A DNA stretch of 64,000 nucleotides from Flavobacterium album (GTDB lineage Bacteria > Bacteroidota > Bacteroidia > Flavobacteriales > Flavobacteriaceae), in contig NZ_CP029186.1 of assembly GCF_003096035.1 (NCBI RefSeq), forward strand, positions 3,640,001 through 3,704,000, read 5' to 3'. This document shows, one piece after another, positions 26,987-36,180 of this stretch. Position 1 is the first letter of the stretch; every line of letters begins with the position of its first letter. A program made the position numbers and the translations under genes. A model generated the notes under the pieces. It was not told the origin of the DNA, ran no database searches, and was given only the letters and a program-made list of their open reading frames with translations.

Positions 26987-29446
26987 ATGAACAGGGAACA
27001 GCTTTTCGGCATTGCTACAGACTGGTTTACCAACCGGGGGTGGAAACCGTTCCCATTCCAGACACAAACATGGACGGCTTTTCTACAGGGGAAGCACGGC
27101 CTGCTGAACGCCCCTACCGGCAGCGGGAAAACGTATGCTCTGTGGATGCCCATCGTGCTCGACTATATAAAAAGCAACCCTGACTATAAGACCAAACACA
27201 AACCCGGGCTTAAAGCCATCTGGATAACACCGCTGCGGGCACTTTCAGTAGAAATAAAGCAGGCGGCAGAACGTGTAGCCAATGAGCTTGAAACGGGAAT
27301 GACGGTAGGCGTTCGTACGGGCGACACTTCATCTTCAGAAAGGACGAAGCAGAAAACCAAAATGCCCGACCTGCTTATCACCACGCCCGAAAGCATGCAG
27401 CTGATGCTTGCCTCTAAAGATTATGCCTCAGTATTTAAAACCTGTCGCGCCATAGTTATAGACGAATGGCACGAACTCCTGGGAACCAAGCGCGGCGTGC
27501 AGGTGGAACTTGCCCTCAGCCGGTTAAAAACAGTCGCTCCAAAAATGCGTATCTGGGGGATATCGGCTACTATTGGTAACTTGCAGCAGGCTATGGAAGT
27601 GCTGCTGGGCCCGCGATCTGAAGCTTTGGAAAATTCCTCAATGATAAGGGCGCACATCAACAAAAAGATAAATGTTATTTCTGCGATCCCCGAAAAAATG
27701 GATGCCTACCCCTGGCGCGGACACATGGGGCTCCATCTGGTTAAAGAGGTAGCAGACATCATTAATAAAAGCCGGACTACCCTGATATTCTGCAATACGC
27801 GTTCGCAGTGCGAACTATGGTTCCAGGCGCTGCTTGCCAAATATCCCGAATTTGCCGGGGAACTCGCCATGCACCATGGAAGTATTGCCCGCGAAACCAG
27901 GCAGTGGGTAGAACAGGCGATACGCGATGAGCAGCTGAGAGCAGTGGTTTGTACGTCCAGCCTTGACCTGGGCGTTGACTTCGCACCGGTGGAAACTGTA
28001 ATACAGATAGGCGGTCCGAAAGGGGTAGCGCGCTTTTTGCAGCGGGCAGGGCGCAGCGGCCACCGCCCCGGACAGGAAAGCAATATCTACTTTCTGGCAA
28101 CCCATGCTATAGAGCTGGTTGAAGCCAGTGCCCTGCGCCGCGCCGTTCAGGAAACCGTGGTGGAAGACCGCGTACCTTACCTTAACAGCTGGGATGTGCT
28201 GGTGCAATACCTTGTTACCCTTGCCGTGAGCGATGGCTTTTACAGTGATGCTATTTTTAAGGAAGTGCAAAGCACCTTTTGCTATCAGGGCATGACGGCA
28301 GAAGACTGGCAGTTCTGCCTCAATTTTATTACCCGTGGCAGCCAGAGCCTGCAGGCGTATGACGAATATAAAAAGGTAGAGATCGAACCCGATGGGAAAT
28401 TTAAGGTAAACAGCCGGCAGGTTGCGCTGCGCCACCGGATGCAGATAGGAACTATTGTAGGCGATTCTGTAATGAATGTAAAGTTTTTAGGCGGTGGCTA
28501 CATTGGCAGTGTCGAAGAATGGTTCGTCTCCAAGCTGAATCCTGGCGATGTATTTATATTCGCGGGCCGCAAGCTGGAGCTGTCACGCATACGAAATATG
28601 GAAGTGCTGGTACGCATGGCAAGCCCGTCAGCAAAAGCTGTCCACGCCAGCTGGATGGGTGGCCGGCTCACGTTGTCCAGCCAGATGAGTGAACTTATAC
28701 GCGAGGAATTATATGCCGCAAATACGGATGATATGAGCTATGAGCTGAAATCGCTTGGGCCCATGTTCGCCCGCCAACGGAAAGAAAGCATCGTGCCTGC
28801 CGCGAGCCAGTTCCTTATAGAAACGTTTAAGACACGTGAAGGCTACCATGCTATTTTTTACCCTTTCGAGGGGCGGTATGTACACGAAGCCTTAGCCAGT
28901 ATTATGGCCTATCGCATCAGCCTGCTGAGCCCGATAACATTTTCCCTGGCCTATAATGATTATGGGTTTGAACTGCTCTCTGACACGGAAATAGATATGC
29001 AGCAGGTTCTTGACAACGACTTGTTTTCGCCGGTTCACCTCCATGCCGACCTGCAGCACAGCCTCAACGCGACCGAAATGGCCAGGCGGAAATTTCGCGA
29101 TATTGCCGTGATAGCAGGGTTGGTATTTACCGGATATCCCGGCAAGGTGGTCAAAACCAAGCACCTTCAAAGCAGCAGCCAGCTTATCTTTGAAGTGTTC
29201 CGGGATTATGAGCCCAATAACCTTTTATTCCAGCAGGCCTACCGCGAAACTTTTGAACACCAGTTGGAAGAAGGCAGGCTGCTGATCGCACTTGAGCGGA
29301 TAGCACAGCAGGAAATTGTGTGGAAGCGCTGTGACAAGCCCACGCCATTCAGCTTCCCCATCATAACGGACAGGCTGCGCGAACGCTTATCCAGCGAGAC
29401 CCTTGCCGAAAGGATAAAGAAAATGACGGCAAGCTATATGAAATAA
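26987..29446 (+). CDS. Ligase-associated DEXH-box helicase (Lhr-like)
   Basis: An 819-residue superfamily 2 helicase. Motif I is APTGSGKTYA (about 42-51), motif II DEWHE (about 155), motif III SATIGN (about 190) and motif VI QRAGRSGHRPGQ (about 352); the C-terminal half is the winged-helix/DUF4145-like Lhr core extension. This is the third member of the ligase-associated DNA damage set and is much shorter than full-length Lhr (over 1400 residues), as expected for this subfamily. Likely unwinds or remodels DNA or DNA-RNA hybrids for end processing. Confidence 0.94.
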   Translation: MNREQLFGIATDWFTNRGWKPFPFQTQTWTAFLQGKHGLLNAPTGSGKTYALWMPIVLDYIKSNPDYKTKHKPGLKAIWITPLRALSVEIKQAAERVANELETGMTVGVRTGDTSSSERTKQKTKMPDLLITTPESMQLMLASKDYASVFKTCRAIVIDEWHELLGTKRGVQVELALSRLKTVAPKMRIWGISATIGNLQQAMEVLLGPRSEALENSSMIRAHINKKINVISAIPEKMDAYPWRGHMGLHLVKEVADIINKSRTTLIFCNTRSQCELWFQALLAKYPEFAGELAMHHGSIARETRQWVEQAIRDEQLRAVVCTSSLDLGVDFAPVETVIQIGGPKGVARFLQRAGRSGHRPGQESNIYFLATHAIELVEASALRRAVQETVVEDRVPYLNSWDVLVQYLVTLAVSDGFYSDAIFKEVQSTFCYQGMTAEDWQFCLNFITRGSQSLQAYDEYKKVEIEPDGKFKVNSRQVALRHRMQIGTIVGDSVMNVKFLGGGYIGSVEEWFVSKLNPGDVFIFAGRKLELSRIRNMEVLVRMASPSAKAVHASWMGGRLTLSSQMSELIREELYAANTDDMSYELKSLGPMFARQRKESIVPAASQFLIETFKTREGYHAIFYPFEGRYVHEALASIMAYRISLLSPITFSLAYNDYGFELLSDTEIDMQQVLDNDLFSPVHLHADLQHSLNATEMARRKFRDIAVIAGLVFTGYPGKVVKTKHLQSSSQLIFEVFRDYEPNNLLFQQAYRETFEHQLEEGRLLIALERIAQQEIVWKRCDKPTPFSFPIITDRLRERLSSETLAERIKKMTASYMK

Positions 29447-29548
29447 AGATTTTTTTTGCCACGAATTACACGAATTTTCACAAATTGCGTTTCTCAGAAA
29501 GAGTGGAAAAATTAGTGGAAATTTGTGTAATTCGTGGCTAAATCTTTT
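29447..29548. repeat. Long imperfect palindrome, gccacgaattacac family
   Basis: The left arm starts aaagattttttt then gccacgaattacac (29458-29471); the right arm ends gtgtaattcgtggc (29525-29538) then taaatcttt. The arms pair over roughly 40 bp with few mismatches. It begins directly after the helicase stop codon. A degenerate half copy occurs at 57997-58032. It may also act as a transcription terminator. Confidence 0.8.
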
Positions 29549-29604
29549 GGTGCGTCTGCCCTGATAATGGATAGCATATTATTCAAACTTCCAAAACATA
29601 GTGG

Positions 29605-29612
29605 TATTTTTG
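29605..29612 (+). promoter_or_regulatory. -7 box (TATTTTTG) for pdeM
   Basis: Perfect TAnnTTTG match only 4 bp before the ATG at 29617, so transcription would start at or close to the start codon (near-leaderless mRNA), unless the true start is further in. No TTG at the usual distance. Confidence 0.4.
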
Positions 29613-29616
29613 CAGC

Positions 29617-30258
29617 ATGACATTGGAGGTTTCGATAAACAATCACGATTTTGTATTGCATTGCTCCGGCGCAATGTATTGGATCCAAAAAAAGATGCTG
29701 CTAATCAGTGACGCGCATTTGGGCAAAGTATCGCACTTTCGCAAGCATGGGGCCGCTATACCGGGCGGCATCATCCATAAAAATTTTATAAAGCTCGACG
29801 AGGCGATACATCACTTCAATCCCGAAAGTATTTGTTTTTTGGGCGACCTTTTTCACAGCGAATTAAATAACGAATGGCAGTTATTCCAAAACTGGGTAGT
29901 CCGGACTAACATTCCTATTGTATTAGTTGCCGGTAATCACGACATCATCAATCCTGCTAAATATCACGACATCAACATTCAGATTGTTAGCGATTGGGAA
30001 CTCGACGGCGTACTGCTTACCCATTATCCTGAAATTCGCGAAGGCTTTTTTACATTGTGCGGGCACATACATCCTGCCGTGGAATTACGCGGGGCGGGGC
30101 GGCAGTATTTGAAGCTTCCCTGCTTCTTTAAGTCCCATGGGCAAATGATATTACCTGCGTTTGGCGAATTTACGGGTACCTATGTTATGCAGCCGCTGCA
30201 GGACGATGTAGTTTATGCCATAATAAAAGATGCTGTTATTAAAGTCGCATTCGATTAA
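29617..30258 (+). CDS. pdeM: Ligase-associated metallophosphoesterase PdeM
   Basis: A 213-residue calcineurin-like phosphoesterase. Metal motifs are DAHLGKVSHF (about 32-41), GDLFHSE (about 76), GNHD (about 105) and GHIHPA (about 149). In the known four-gene cluster this is the endonuclease/phosphoesterase partner of the ligase, nuclease and Lhr-like helicase. It is separated from the helicase gene by the palindromic element at 29447-29548 and has its own -7 box, so it is probably a separate transcript. Confidence 0.92.
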   Translation: MTLEVSINNHDFVLHCSGAMYWIQKKMLLISDAHLGKVSHFRKHGAAIPGGIIHKNFIKLDEAIHHFNPESICFLGDLFHSELNNEWQLFQNWVVRTNIPIVLVAGNHDIINPAKYHDINIQIVSDWELDGVLLTHYPEIREGFFTLCGHIHPAVELRGAGRQYLKLPCFFKSHGQMILPAFGEFTGTYVMQPLQDDVVYAIIKDAVIKVAFD

Positions 30259-30294
30259 TAAAGTTTTCATAATCAGACCTGCCAAATTATTCTC

Positions 30295-30302
30295 TAACTT
30301 TG
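30295..30302 (+). promoter_or_regulatory. -7 box (TAACTTTG) upstream of the ABC exporter gene
   Basis: Perfect TAnnTTTG match 85 bp before the ATG at 30388. No TTG at the usual distance; a leader of roughly 80 nt would follow. Confidence 0.4.
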
Positions 30303-30387
30303 ATCTTTATTTAATCATTTTCCGGTCAGGGAAAATACTTCATAATAATCCCTGTTATCCATTAATTCCAAGTTTTGACAAACACTC

Positions 30388-32148
30388 ATGAAAATATTAT
30401 TCCGTTATTTAAAACAGTATAAAGCTACTGTATTGCTTGCATTGGCGCTGGCAACCATTAACCAGATCTTTTCGCTTTTAGACCCTTTTATCTTCCAAAA
30501 AATCATTGATGACGTAGCCACGGTATACAGGGCAGAAAACCATACTGTGAACCAGTTCTTTATGGCGATACTTCCTTTATCGGCTGCATCAGTGGGGGTT
30601 GCGTTTGTAAGCCGCATCGCCAAGAATTTCCAGGATTATTATATCAGCACCATCACACAACGCGTTGGCGCGCAGATATATGCCGATGGTATCAGCCACT
30701 CGCTACTGCTTCCTTTCGAATCTTTTGAAGACCAGCGTTCGGGGGAGACTTTGGGCATCCTTCAAAAGGTGCGTACCGATGTGGAGAAGATCATCCTTAC
30801 GGGCATAAACATCCTGTTTCAGTCGGTTATAGCACTAATATTCATATCCATTTATGCCTTTACGGTGCATTGGGCCATCCTGCCTTTGTTTCTTGCCACA
30901 GGTCCGCTGATTGCCTGGATAAGTTCTGTACTGAGCAAAAAGATCAAGACCATACAGGTGCAGATCGTAAAACAGTCTACCGGCCTGGCGGGATCTACAA
31001 CAGAATCATTGCGGAATATCGAGCTCGTAAAATCGTTAGGGCTAGCAAAACAGGAAATAGCCCACCTTAATGCTACAACGCAGAAAATACTTAAGCTGGA
31101 GCTCAAAAAGGTGAAATATGTACGCTCCATGTCGTTCATACAGGGCACCTGCGTAAATTTACTGCGTACACTGATGGTACTTGTACTTATTTACCTTATC
31201 TACCAGGGCAAGATCACGTTGGGGCAATTCTATACGCTTAACATCTATTCGTTCTTCCTGTTCGGGCCGCTACAGGAGATCGGCAATGTAGTGAATACCT
31301 ACCGCGAAGTGGAAGTATCACTGCAAAATTTCGACGACATCTTTAAAATACCTGTAGAAGAAAAGCCGAAGAACCCGCACCCTATCATCAATATCGACAC
31401 CCTTGAATTCGAAAATGTAAAATTCAGGCACCAGTCGGCTAATAAAGATGCCCTTAAAAATATCAGCTTTAAAGCACAGCGTGGCGAAACACTTGCTTTC
31501 GTCGGACCGTCAGGCTCGGGTAAATCGACCCTTGTAAAATTGCTGGTAGGCCTGTACCGCCCTAAAGAAGGAAAGATATTGTATAACGGCCATAATTATG
31601 ACGAGATCGACTTCGACCAGCTTCGGGAGCGTATCGGCTTTGTTACACAGGACACGCAGCTGTTCTCCGGTACGATACGGGAAAACCTGCTGTTCGTAAA
31701 CCCGTCAGCTACCGATGAGCAATGCCTTGAGGTTCTCCGGCAGGCTGCCTGCCACACGTTGCTCGACAGGGCCGAAAATGGGCTGGACACTATTATTGGC
31801 GAAGGCGGCGTAAAAGTATCGGGTGGTGAAAAGCAGCGCCTGAGCATCGCACGTGCGTTACTGCGCAACCCTAACCTTCTGGTATTTGACGAGGCGACTT
31901 CATCACTCGATTCCCTTACGGAGGAGGAGATCTCCGAAACCATACGCGAGGTATCTATCGATAAGACCCACCTTACCATTGTTATTGCGCACCGCCTCAG
32001 CACCATCATGCACGCCACCAATATCTTCGTTTTAGAAAAAGGGAATATCGTGGAAAGCGGGTCGCATAACGATCTTATAAACCTTAAGGGACTATACTAC
32101 GCGCTCTGGAGGCAGCAGATTGGTGAGAGGGAAAAATCGGAGCATTAA
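30388..32148 (+). CDS. ABC exporter, fused permease/ATPase (MsbA-like)
   Basis: A 586-residue half transporter. The N-terminal six-helix ABC membrane domain (about 10-305) is followed by the ATPase (about 335-580): Walker A GPSGSGKST near 373, Q-loop TQDTQL near 420, signature SGGEKQR near 477, Walker B LLVFDEAT near 497 and H-loop AHRLST near 532. All motifs are intact, so it should work as a homodimer exporting a lipid, drug or peptide; the substrate is not evident. It ends at the perfect terminator hairpin at 32211-32246. Confidence 0.93.
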   Translation: MKILFRYLKQYKATVLLALALATINQIFSLLDPFIFQKIIDDVATVYRAENHTVNQFFMAILPLSAASVGVAFVSRIAKNFQDYYISTITQRVGAQIYADGISHSLLLPFESFEDQRSGETLGILQKVRTDVEKIILTGINILFQSVIALIFISIYAFTVHWAILPLFLATGPLIAWISSVLSKKIKTIQVQIVKQSTGLAGSTTESLRNIELVKSLGLAKQEIAHLNATTQKILKLELKKVKYVRSMSFIQGTCVNLLRTLMVLVLIYLIYQGKITLGQFYTLNIYSFFLFGPLQEIGNVVNTYREVEVSLQNFDDIFKIPVEEKPKNPHPIINIDTLEFENVKFRHQSANKDALKNISFKAQRGETLAFVGPSGSGKSTLVKLLVGLYRPKEGKILYNGHNYDEIDFDQLRERIGFVTQDTQLFSGTIRENLLFVNPSATDEQCLEVLRQAACHTLLDRAENGLDTIIGEGGVKVSGGEKQRLSIARALLRNPNLLVFDEATSSLDSLTEEEISETIREVSIDKTHLTIVIAHRLSTIMHATNIFVLEKGNIVESGSHNDLINLKGLYYALWRQQIGEREKSEH

Positions 32149-32210
32149 GAGTTTTGCATCTGACATATGAGCCGTTATCCATGCTGGATAATTCGCCAAA
32201 ATGGTATAAA

Positions 32211-32246
32211 TAAAATGAGCCCGGTAAAAATACCGGGCTCATTTTA
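32211..32246. terminator. Bidirectional terminator hairpin
   Basis: A perfect 16-bp stem (32211-32226 with 32231-32246) and a 4-nt loop, with GC core gagcccgg and U/A-rich ends on both sides. It lies between the converging ABC exporter and the DUF3857 operon and can stop transcription from both. Confidence 0.92.
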
Positions 32247-32275
32247 TCTACGCTGACTTGTGAAACAAGCCACAC

Positions 32276-34249
32276 TTATTTATTCAGGATAACAACAATT
32301 TTATTGAAATCGGCAGCAGCATTGATCACTGCACGATAGGCCTCGAAATTTTCCATAGGGTAATTAAGGATATTGTAATATTCCGTATTTTCTACAATGA
32401 TCTCATTGCCTTTTTTCTCGTACTTGCTGATAAATGCAGCTTCAGTCTTACCATTCACGGCTAAAGTTTTATCCATGTTGAATTTATCAAGGTTTTTAAC
32501 CGTAGCGCCATCCGGCAGGATAATCTTTATTTTGCGCGTGTAAGAGTGCGGATGGTTTATCTCTACAGGAAGTACCCTCTTGTTTTCCTGGTAAAGCTCC
32601 ATTTGTTTGCCTATAGTCTGCCCTACAGAGAATAAATAGTTTTCGCCAGCCTTGTGTATAAGGTCTTTACCATCAAAAGTAATATCCATAATAAACGGCT
32701 TTTTACCGATAAAATCCACGCCGTCATTTGTAGTTGTAAGTGTTTTATACTCCGTCTCTACCGTATAATTCTCGGCAATGCTTTTAAGTACAGTCTTATA
32801 ATTCTCAGCCGGTGCAAAATCTTTTATCGGCTGGAAATTCAATGCTGAATACCCGCCGAATTGTATTTTACTTGTCACCATCGGATTTTCCATGTCTTTA
32901 GAAAAATCGACAGTGATATCCATAATGTCATGCGTTATGTCAGCGCCGGGAATCTCAATCATGGCCACTTCACCTATGCCCATTTTGGTACCTGCAAAAG
33001 CTTTTTCTTTTATAAATAACCCGTTTGTTCCTGCCAGTTCTTCAGGTATAAGCGGTATCCTGTATTCTACTTCCAATGGTGTCATGTATTTTTTGATCGA
33101 CGGGAAATAAAACAGCAGCTCGTCCAGGTTTTCGTAGCTTTCAAAATCTTTGTCAAATGCCACCTTGTAACGGCTGGATGTCAGCACAAGGTTATTCTCT
33201 ACACCCATTGTTGTAAATACCGCAATGTACAGCCTTAAAATATCCGTCTGGTTGGCCTGTTTTGACTTTATGATATCCTGAAGCGATTCCTGTCCATCAA
33301 TATACCTTTTGTAGGTTATGGTTTTTTTTATCTTATTTTCGATATTCCAAACCTGTTCCTGCAAATCAGACGATTTGGCTATGCCCTTACAAAAATCGGC
33401 TATGGCATTTTGGTCTTTTTTACTATATTCAGGATGAAACCTGTCGTACAGGTTGGTAGAAAACTCTTTAAAACTGAAAAGGTTTTTTGTGCCGTTTGCT
33501 AAATTCTCATCCAGTTTATATCGAAAACGCTTAATATTGCTGTTCCAGTTCGAATACTTTTCGTCATCGTTCAGGGCAGGCGTATCGGTATCACTTACAG
33601 TTAGTGTATTTAATTTTGCCGATGGCGCCTTTTGGGTAATAACCGCTTCAGGAAGCCCATTATAGCTTTTAGTACGGAAAACCAGGTGATCCGGATAAAT
33701 CAGCTGGAATTCACTCTTGGCAATTGGGTATTCATCCTGTAACTTGATTGTCCGCCCTTTTAGTTCAGGAGTTTCTTCAAGTATGAATATGGTTTCTATG
33801 ACTGCTCCTTTCTCGAGGCCGTTTACTGCAAAATATTTGTATTTGACACCTCTTTCTTCGTCAGTCTCTTCTTTGATATCGCCTTTTTTAAGTTCGATCA
33901 CTTTACCGCTTTTCAACAATACACGCGCCTTGGTAGCAATTACATTTTCATTAGAACCGTATGGAATATATATCCTGTTATTACGCTCTACCGCATCATC
34001 GCTGTTTATATATATTTTTTCGTGCGACAGATAATATTGCAACGCCCCGTTCTTGCCCGGAACAAGCTCTATCTTAATATTACGCTCGAGTATCGCTTCT
34101 TTTTCATCTTTGTATTTGGCCGGGATTTCCGGTTTTGTTTGCTTCTCATCCCAATTGTAATTTTTAAAAGAACAGTCCTGGGCATAGCTGTAACCACAGC
34201 ATAGGACAAAAAGCAATAATGCAGTTTTTATTCTGAGGGTCAAATTCAT
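32276..34249 (-). CDS. DUF3857/transglutaminase-like protein without catalytic residues
   Basis: A 657-residue exported protein: signal peptide (about 1-24, ending GYSYA), a DUF3857 domain (about 60-210) and a transglutaminase-like domain (about 265-400). The expected Cys motif GDCKD is replaced by ANQTD in the helix beginning SKQANQTDI, and neither the His motif (NH) nor the FLDxT Asp motif can be found, so the enzyme is probably dead. The ATG at 34249 overlaps the upstream stop by 4 bp (ATGA); an earlier in-frame ATG at 34312 would add residues before the signal peptide and was rejected. Last gene of the three-gene operon from 39412. May act as a binding partner of the active paralogue upstream. 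Confidence 0.85.
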   Translation of the reverse strand: MNLTLRIKTALLLFVLCCGYSYAQDCSFKNYNWDEKQTKPEIPAKYKDEKEAILERNIKIELVPGKNGALQYYLSHEKIYINSDDAVERNNRIYIPYGSNENVIATKARVLLKSGKVIELKKGDIKEETDEERGVKYKYFAVNGLEKGAVIETIFILEETPELKGRTIKLQDEYPIAKSEFQLIYPDHLVFRTKSYNGLPEAVITQKAPSAKLNTLTVSDTDTPALNDDEKYSNWNSNIKRFRYKLDENLANGTKNLFSFKEFSTNLYDRFHPEYSKKDQNAIADFCKGIAKSSDLQEQVWNIENKIKKTITYKRYIDGQESLQDIIKSKQANQTDILRLYIAVFTTMGVENNLVLTSSRYKVAFDKDFESYENLDELLFYFPSIKKYMTPLEVEYRIPLIPEELAGTNGLFIKEKAFAGTKMGIGEVAMIEIPGADITHDIMDITVDFSKDMENPMVTSKIQFGGYSALNFQPIKDFAPAENYKTVLKSIAENYTVETEYKTLTTTNDGVDFIGKKPFIMDITFDGKDLIHKAGENYLFSVGQTIGKQMELYQENKRVLPVEINHPHSYTRKIKIILPDGATVKNLDKFNMDKTLAVNGKTEAAFISKYEKKGNEIIVENTEYYNILNYPMENFEAYRAVINAAADFNKIVVILNK

Positions 34250-36180
34250 TTTTCGATAAGTATTAAGGTTTGTGTATAGGCGCTTTTGAGTTTTTTTATG
34301 GTCTCCGTCCATAATGCAAAGTCGGCTTTTTCCAGCAATATCTTTTTAATCTGTATTTTTGCAGCCAGCGATATGATTCCCCCGCTGTTGGTATATTTAA
34401 AATCGGCTTTCATTACATCATTATCAAGGCTGAAATTGTCAGGCAGATATTTTACCGAATAATTTTTTGGGATCTCCAGGTTATAAATGACATTTTCTGA
34501 TGAGAGATAATCCAGGTCATAAGACGTTACACGATCCGGCTCTAGTGTAAGCTTTTCGTAAGTGTGATCCATACAAAGGTTTATATACAGCTCCTTATCT
34601 ACCTGTATGGCATAATCGTCAAGCTCAAAATTAAAATTAACCTGATAAGGCTTGTCGCGGTCTTGTATATTTGCTTCGGTATAGTCTTTAAGATAAAACT
34701 TATTGCTCCCCATCAGGACAAGGCTTTTTATCATTTCGAAACGAGTTTTCCCTGAAGCATCGCCAAGCTGTGATAAAATATTGCTTCTTGAATAGCCACT
34801 GTAACTGAATGCCCCCGAACCTACGATTTTTTCCTTATCAAGGCTCAGCTTTATAACTCCGGCAGCTTCATTATTTTCGGCTGCGACAACAGGAACGCGG
34901 ATAATTTTATAGGTATCCCCATTGCTGATAAGGACTTCTTTCCCCTGGATAAACGCTGTAGGGATGCCGTATCGGGTTTCGCGATCGGTGGCATCAAGAA
35001 ATATATAATTGCCATTATCATTATATACGGCTATCATGTGGTTGTCTACCGCTGGCGTAGAAAGCTCTTCATAAGAATACGGTATATCGCGCGTGCCAAC
35101 CCAGGAAACAGTAACATTTTTAACTCCTGCATAATGGGCCATAGCGCTTGTAATGCTGGCCATGTCTTTACAGTCGCCAAACTTACGCTTGCATACCAAC
35201 GCTGCTTCGCGCGGGATAAAGCCTTCATACCCATTTTCGAAAGCGATGTACTTAATATTGTCCTTCACCCAGTAGAAGATCTTTTTTACTTTTTCGTTAT
35301 CCACTGTAAGGCCGGCTACAAGCTCCGCAGTGATAGCTTTAAGTTCTGTATCTTCCGTTTTATTGAGGTTTTTTGTAAATGCTTTGTAGTAATCATAGAG
35401 TTTTTCAGTGTTGTCCAGTACATTTATTTTTTTGGAATCTACTGTATAATCTTTCACATAAATGTTGATGTGCGGTATAAAATAGCGGAAACCTGGATTA
35501 TTAGGTTCCATTTTTATTGCTTTTACATTTTTTAGCGTCCAGCGGTATATAAACTTGCCTTTCTTTTCAGACTTGGAAAATTCTATGGTGTTATCAGGGT
35601 CGTTAAAAATACGGTAGCCGATGGTTATGTCTTTGTCTGCACGTACTTCAAGGGTAGAATCGAGCATAGGGTAGCCGCTGCCAAAAATATAGCTTTGCAG
35701 CAAAAACGGGTCTAAAAATTCGGTCTGTACCGAATATACTTTCCTCGCTCCCGCTTCCAGGTTGGGGAAAATGAGCTGGCGTTCCTTAACATCATTATAA
35801 AAAACACCATTTTGCCTTGACTGTTTTTCGTTGGTTTGCGTAACCTTGATTTTGCGCTCTTTGCCTTTGTCATTAACTATTGAGAAAGCCTCATATTCCT
35901 TCAGCTTAACCAATTCTGAATATGAAAAATCTTCTTCATTGTTCTGGATGCCATTTTCTGACATGATCATCGATTCGTAATATTTACTGCGCAGCACACG
36001 CAGCTTTTTGTCTTCTACAAAAATATCATACGAGCTCTTATCACTAATGATCAGCTCATTAACATCAGCGTACATTTTCTTGTATTCTGAAAACGAGCCC
36101 GGTTTTTCCTGTGCTGATGCCTGCAATGCCAGAAGCGGCAAAAGCACCATAAGAAATTTATTTAATCTCGACAAGTACAT
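34246..36180 (-). CDS. DUF3857/transglutaminase domain protein, active-type
   Basis: A 644-residue exported protein: signal peptide (about 1-24, ending QASAQ), DUF3857 (about 65-225) and a transglutaminase core (about 290-410) with the full triad: Cys in FGDCKD, His in DNHMIAV and Asp in FLDATD. A beta-rich C-terminal domain follows. Transglutaminase-like enzymes of this kind may cross-link, cleave or transfer amide groups in the periplasm; no substrate is known. The start was set at ATG 36180 because the signal peptide begins there; it overlaps the preceding MORN-protein gene by 23 bp, and 4 bp overlap exists with the next gene, so all three are translationally coupled. Confidence 0.88.
   Translation of the reverse strand: MYLSRLNKFLMVLLPLLALQASAQEKPGSFSEYKKMYADVNELIISDKSSYDIFVEDKKLRVLRSKYYESMIMSENGIQNNEEDFSYSELVKLKEYEAFSIVNDKGKERKIKVTQTNEKQSRQNGVFYNDVKERQLIFPNLEAGARKVYSVQTEFLDPFLLQSYIFGSGYPMLDSTLEVRADKDITIGYRIFNDPDNTIEFSKSEKKGKFIYRWTLKNVKAIKMEPNNPGFRYFIPHINIYVKDYTVDSKKINVLDNTEKLYDYYKAFTKNLNKTEDTELKAITAELVAGLTVDNEKVKKIFYWVKDNIKYIAFENGYEGFIPREAALVCKRKFGDCKDMASITSAMAHYAGVKNVTVSWVGTRDIPYSYEELSTPAVDNHMIAVYNDNGNYIFLDATDRETRYGIPTAFIQGKEVLISNGDTYKIIRVPVVAAENNEAAGVIKLSLDKEKIVGSGAFSYSGYSRSNILSQLGDASGKTRFEMIKSLVLMGSNKFYLKDYTEANIQDRDKPYQVNFNFELDDYAIQVDKELYINLCMDHTYEKLTLEPDRVTSYDLDYLSSENVIYNLEIPKNYSVKYLPDNFSLDNDVMKADFKYTNSGGIISLAAKIQIKKILLEKADFALWTETIKKLKSAYTQTLILIEK

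Noticed and set aside
29447..29548. CRISPR or tRNA-like structure in the palindromic elements
   Set aside because: There is no repeat-spacer regularity and no tRNA acceptor or anticodon layout; each is a single palindrome.
24085..30258. Phage or defence island reading of the nuclease-ligase-helicase genes
   Set aside because: The four proteins match the known ligase-associated DNA repair set; no phage structural, integrase or toxin genes are nearby.
34250..34312. Longer start for the pseudo-transglutaminase at ATG 34312
   Set aside because: The signal peptide begins at ATG 34249, which also forms the 4-bp overlap with the preceding stop.
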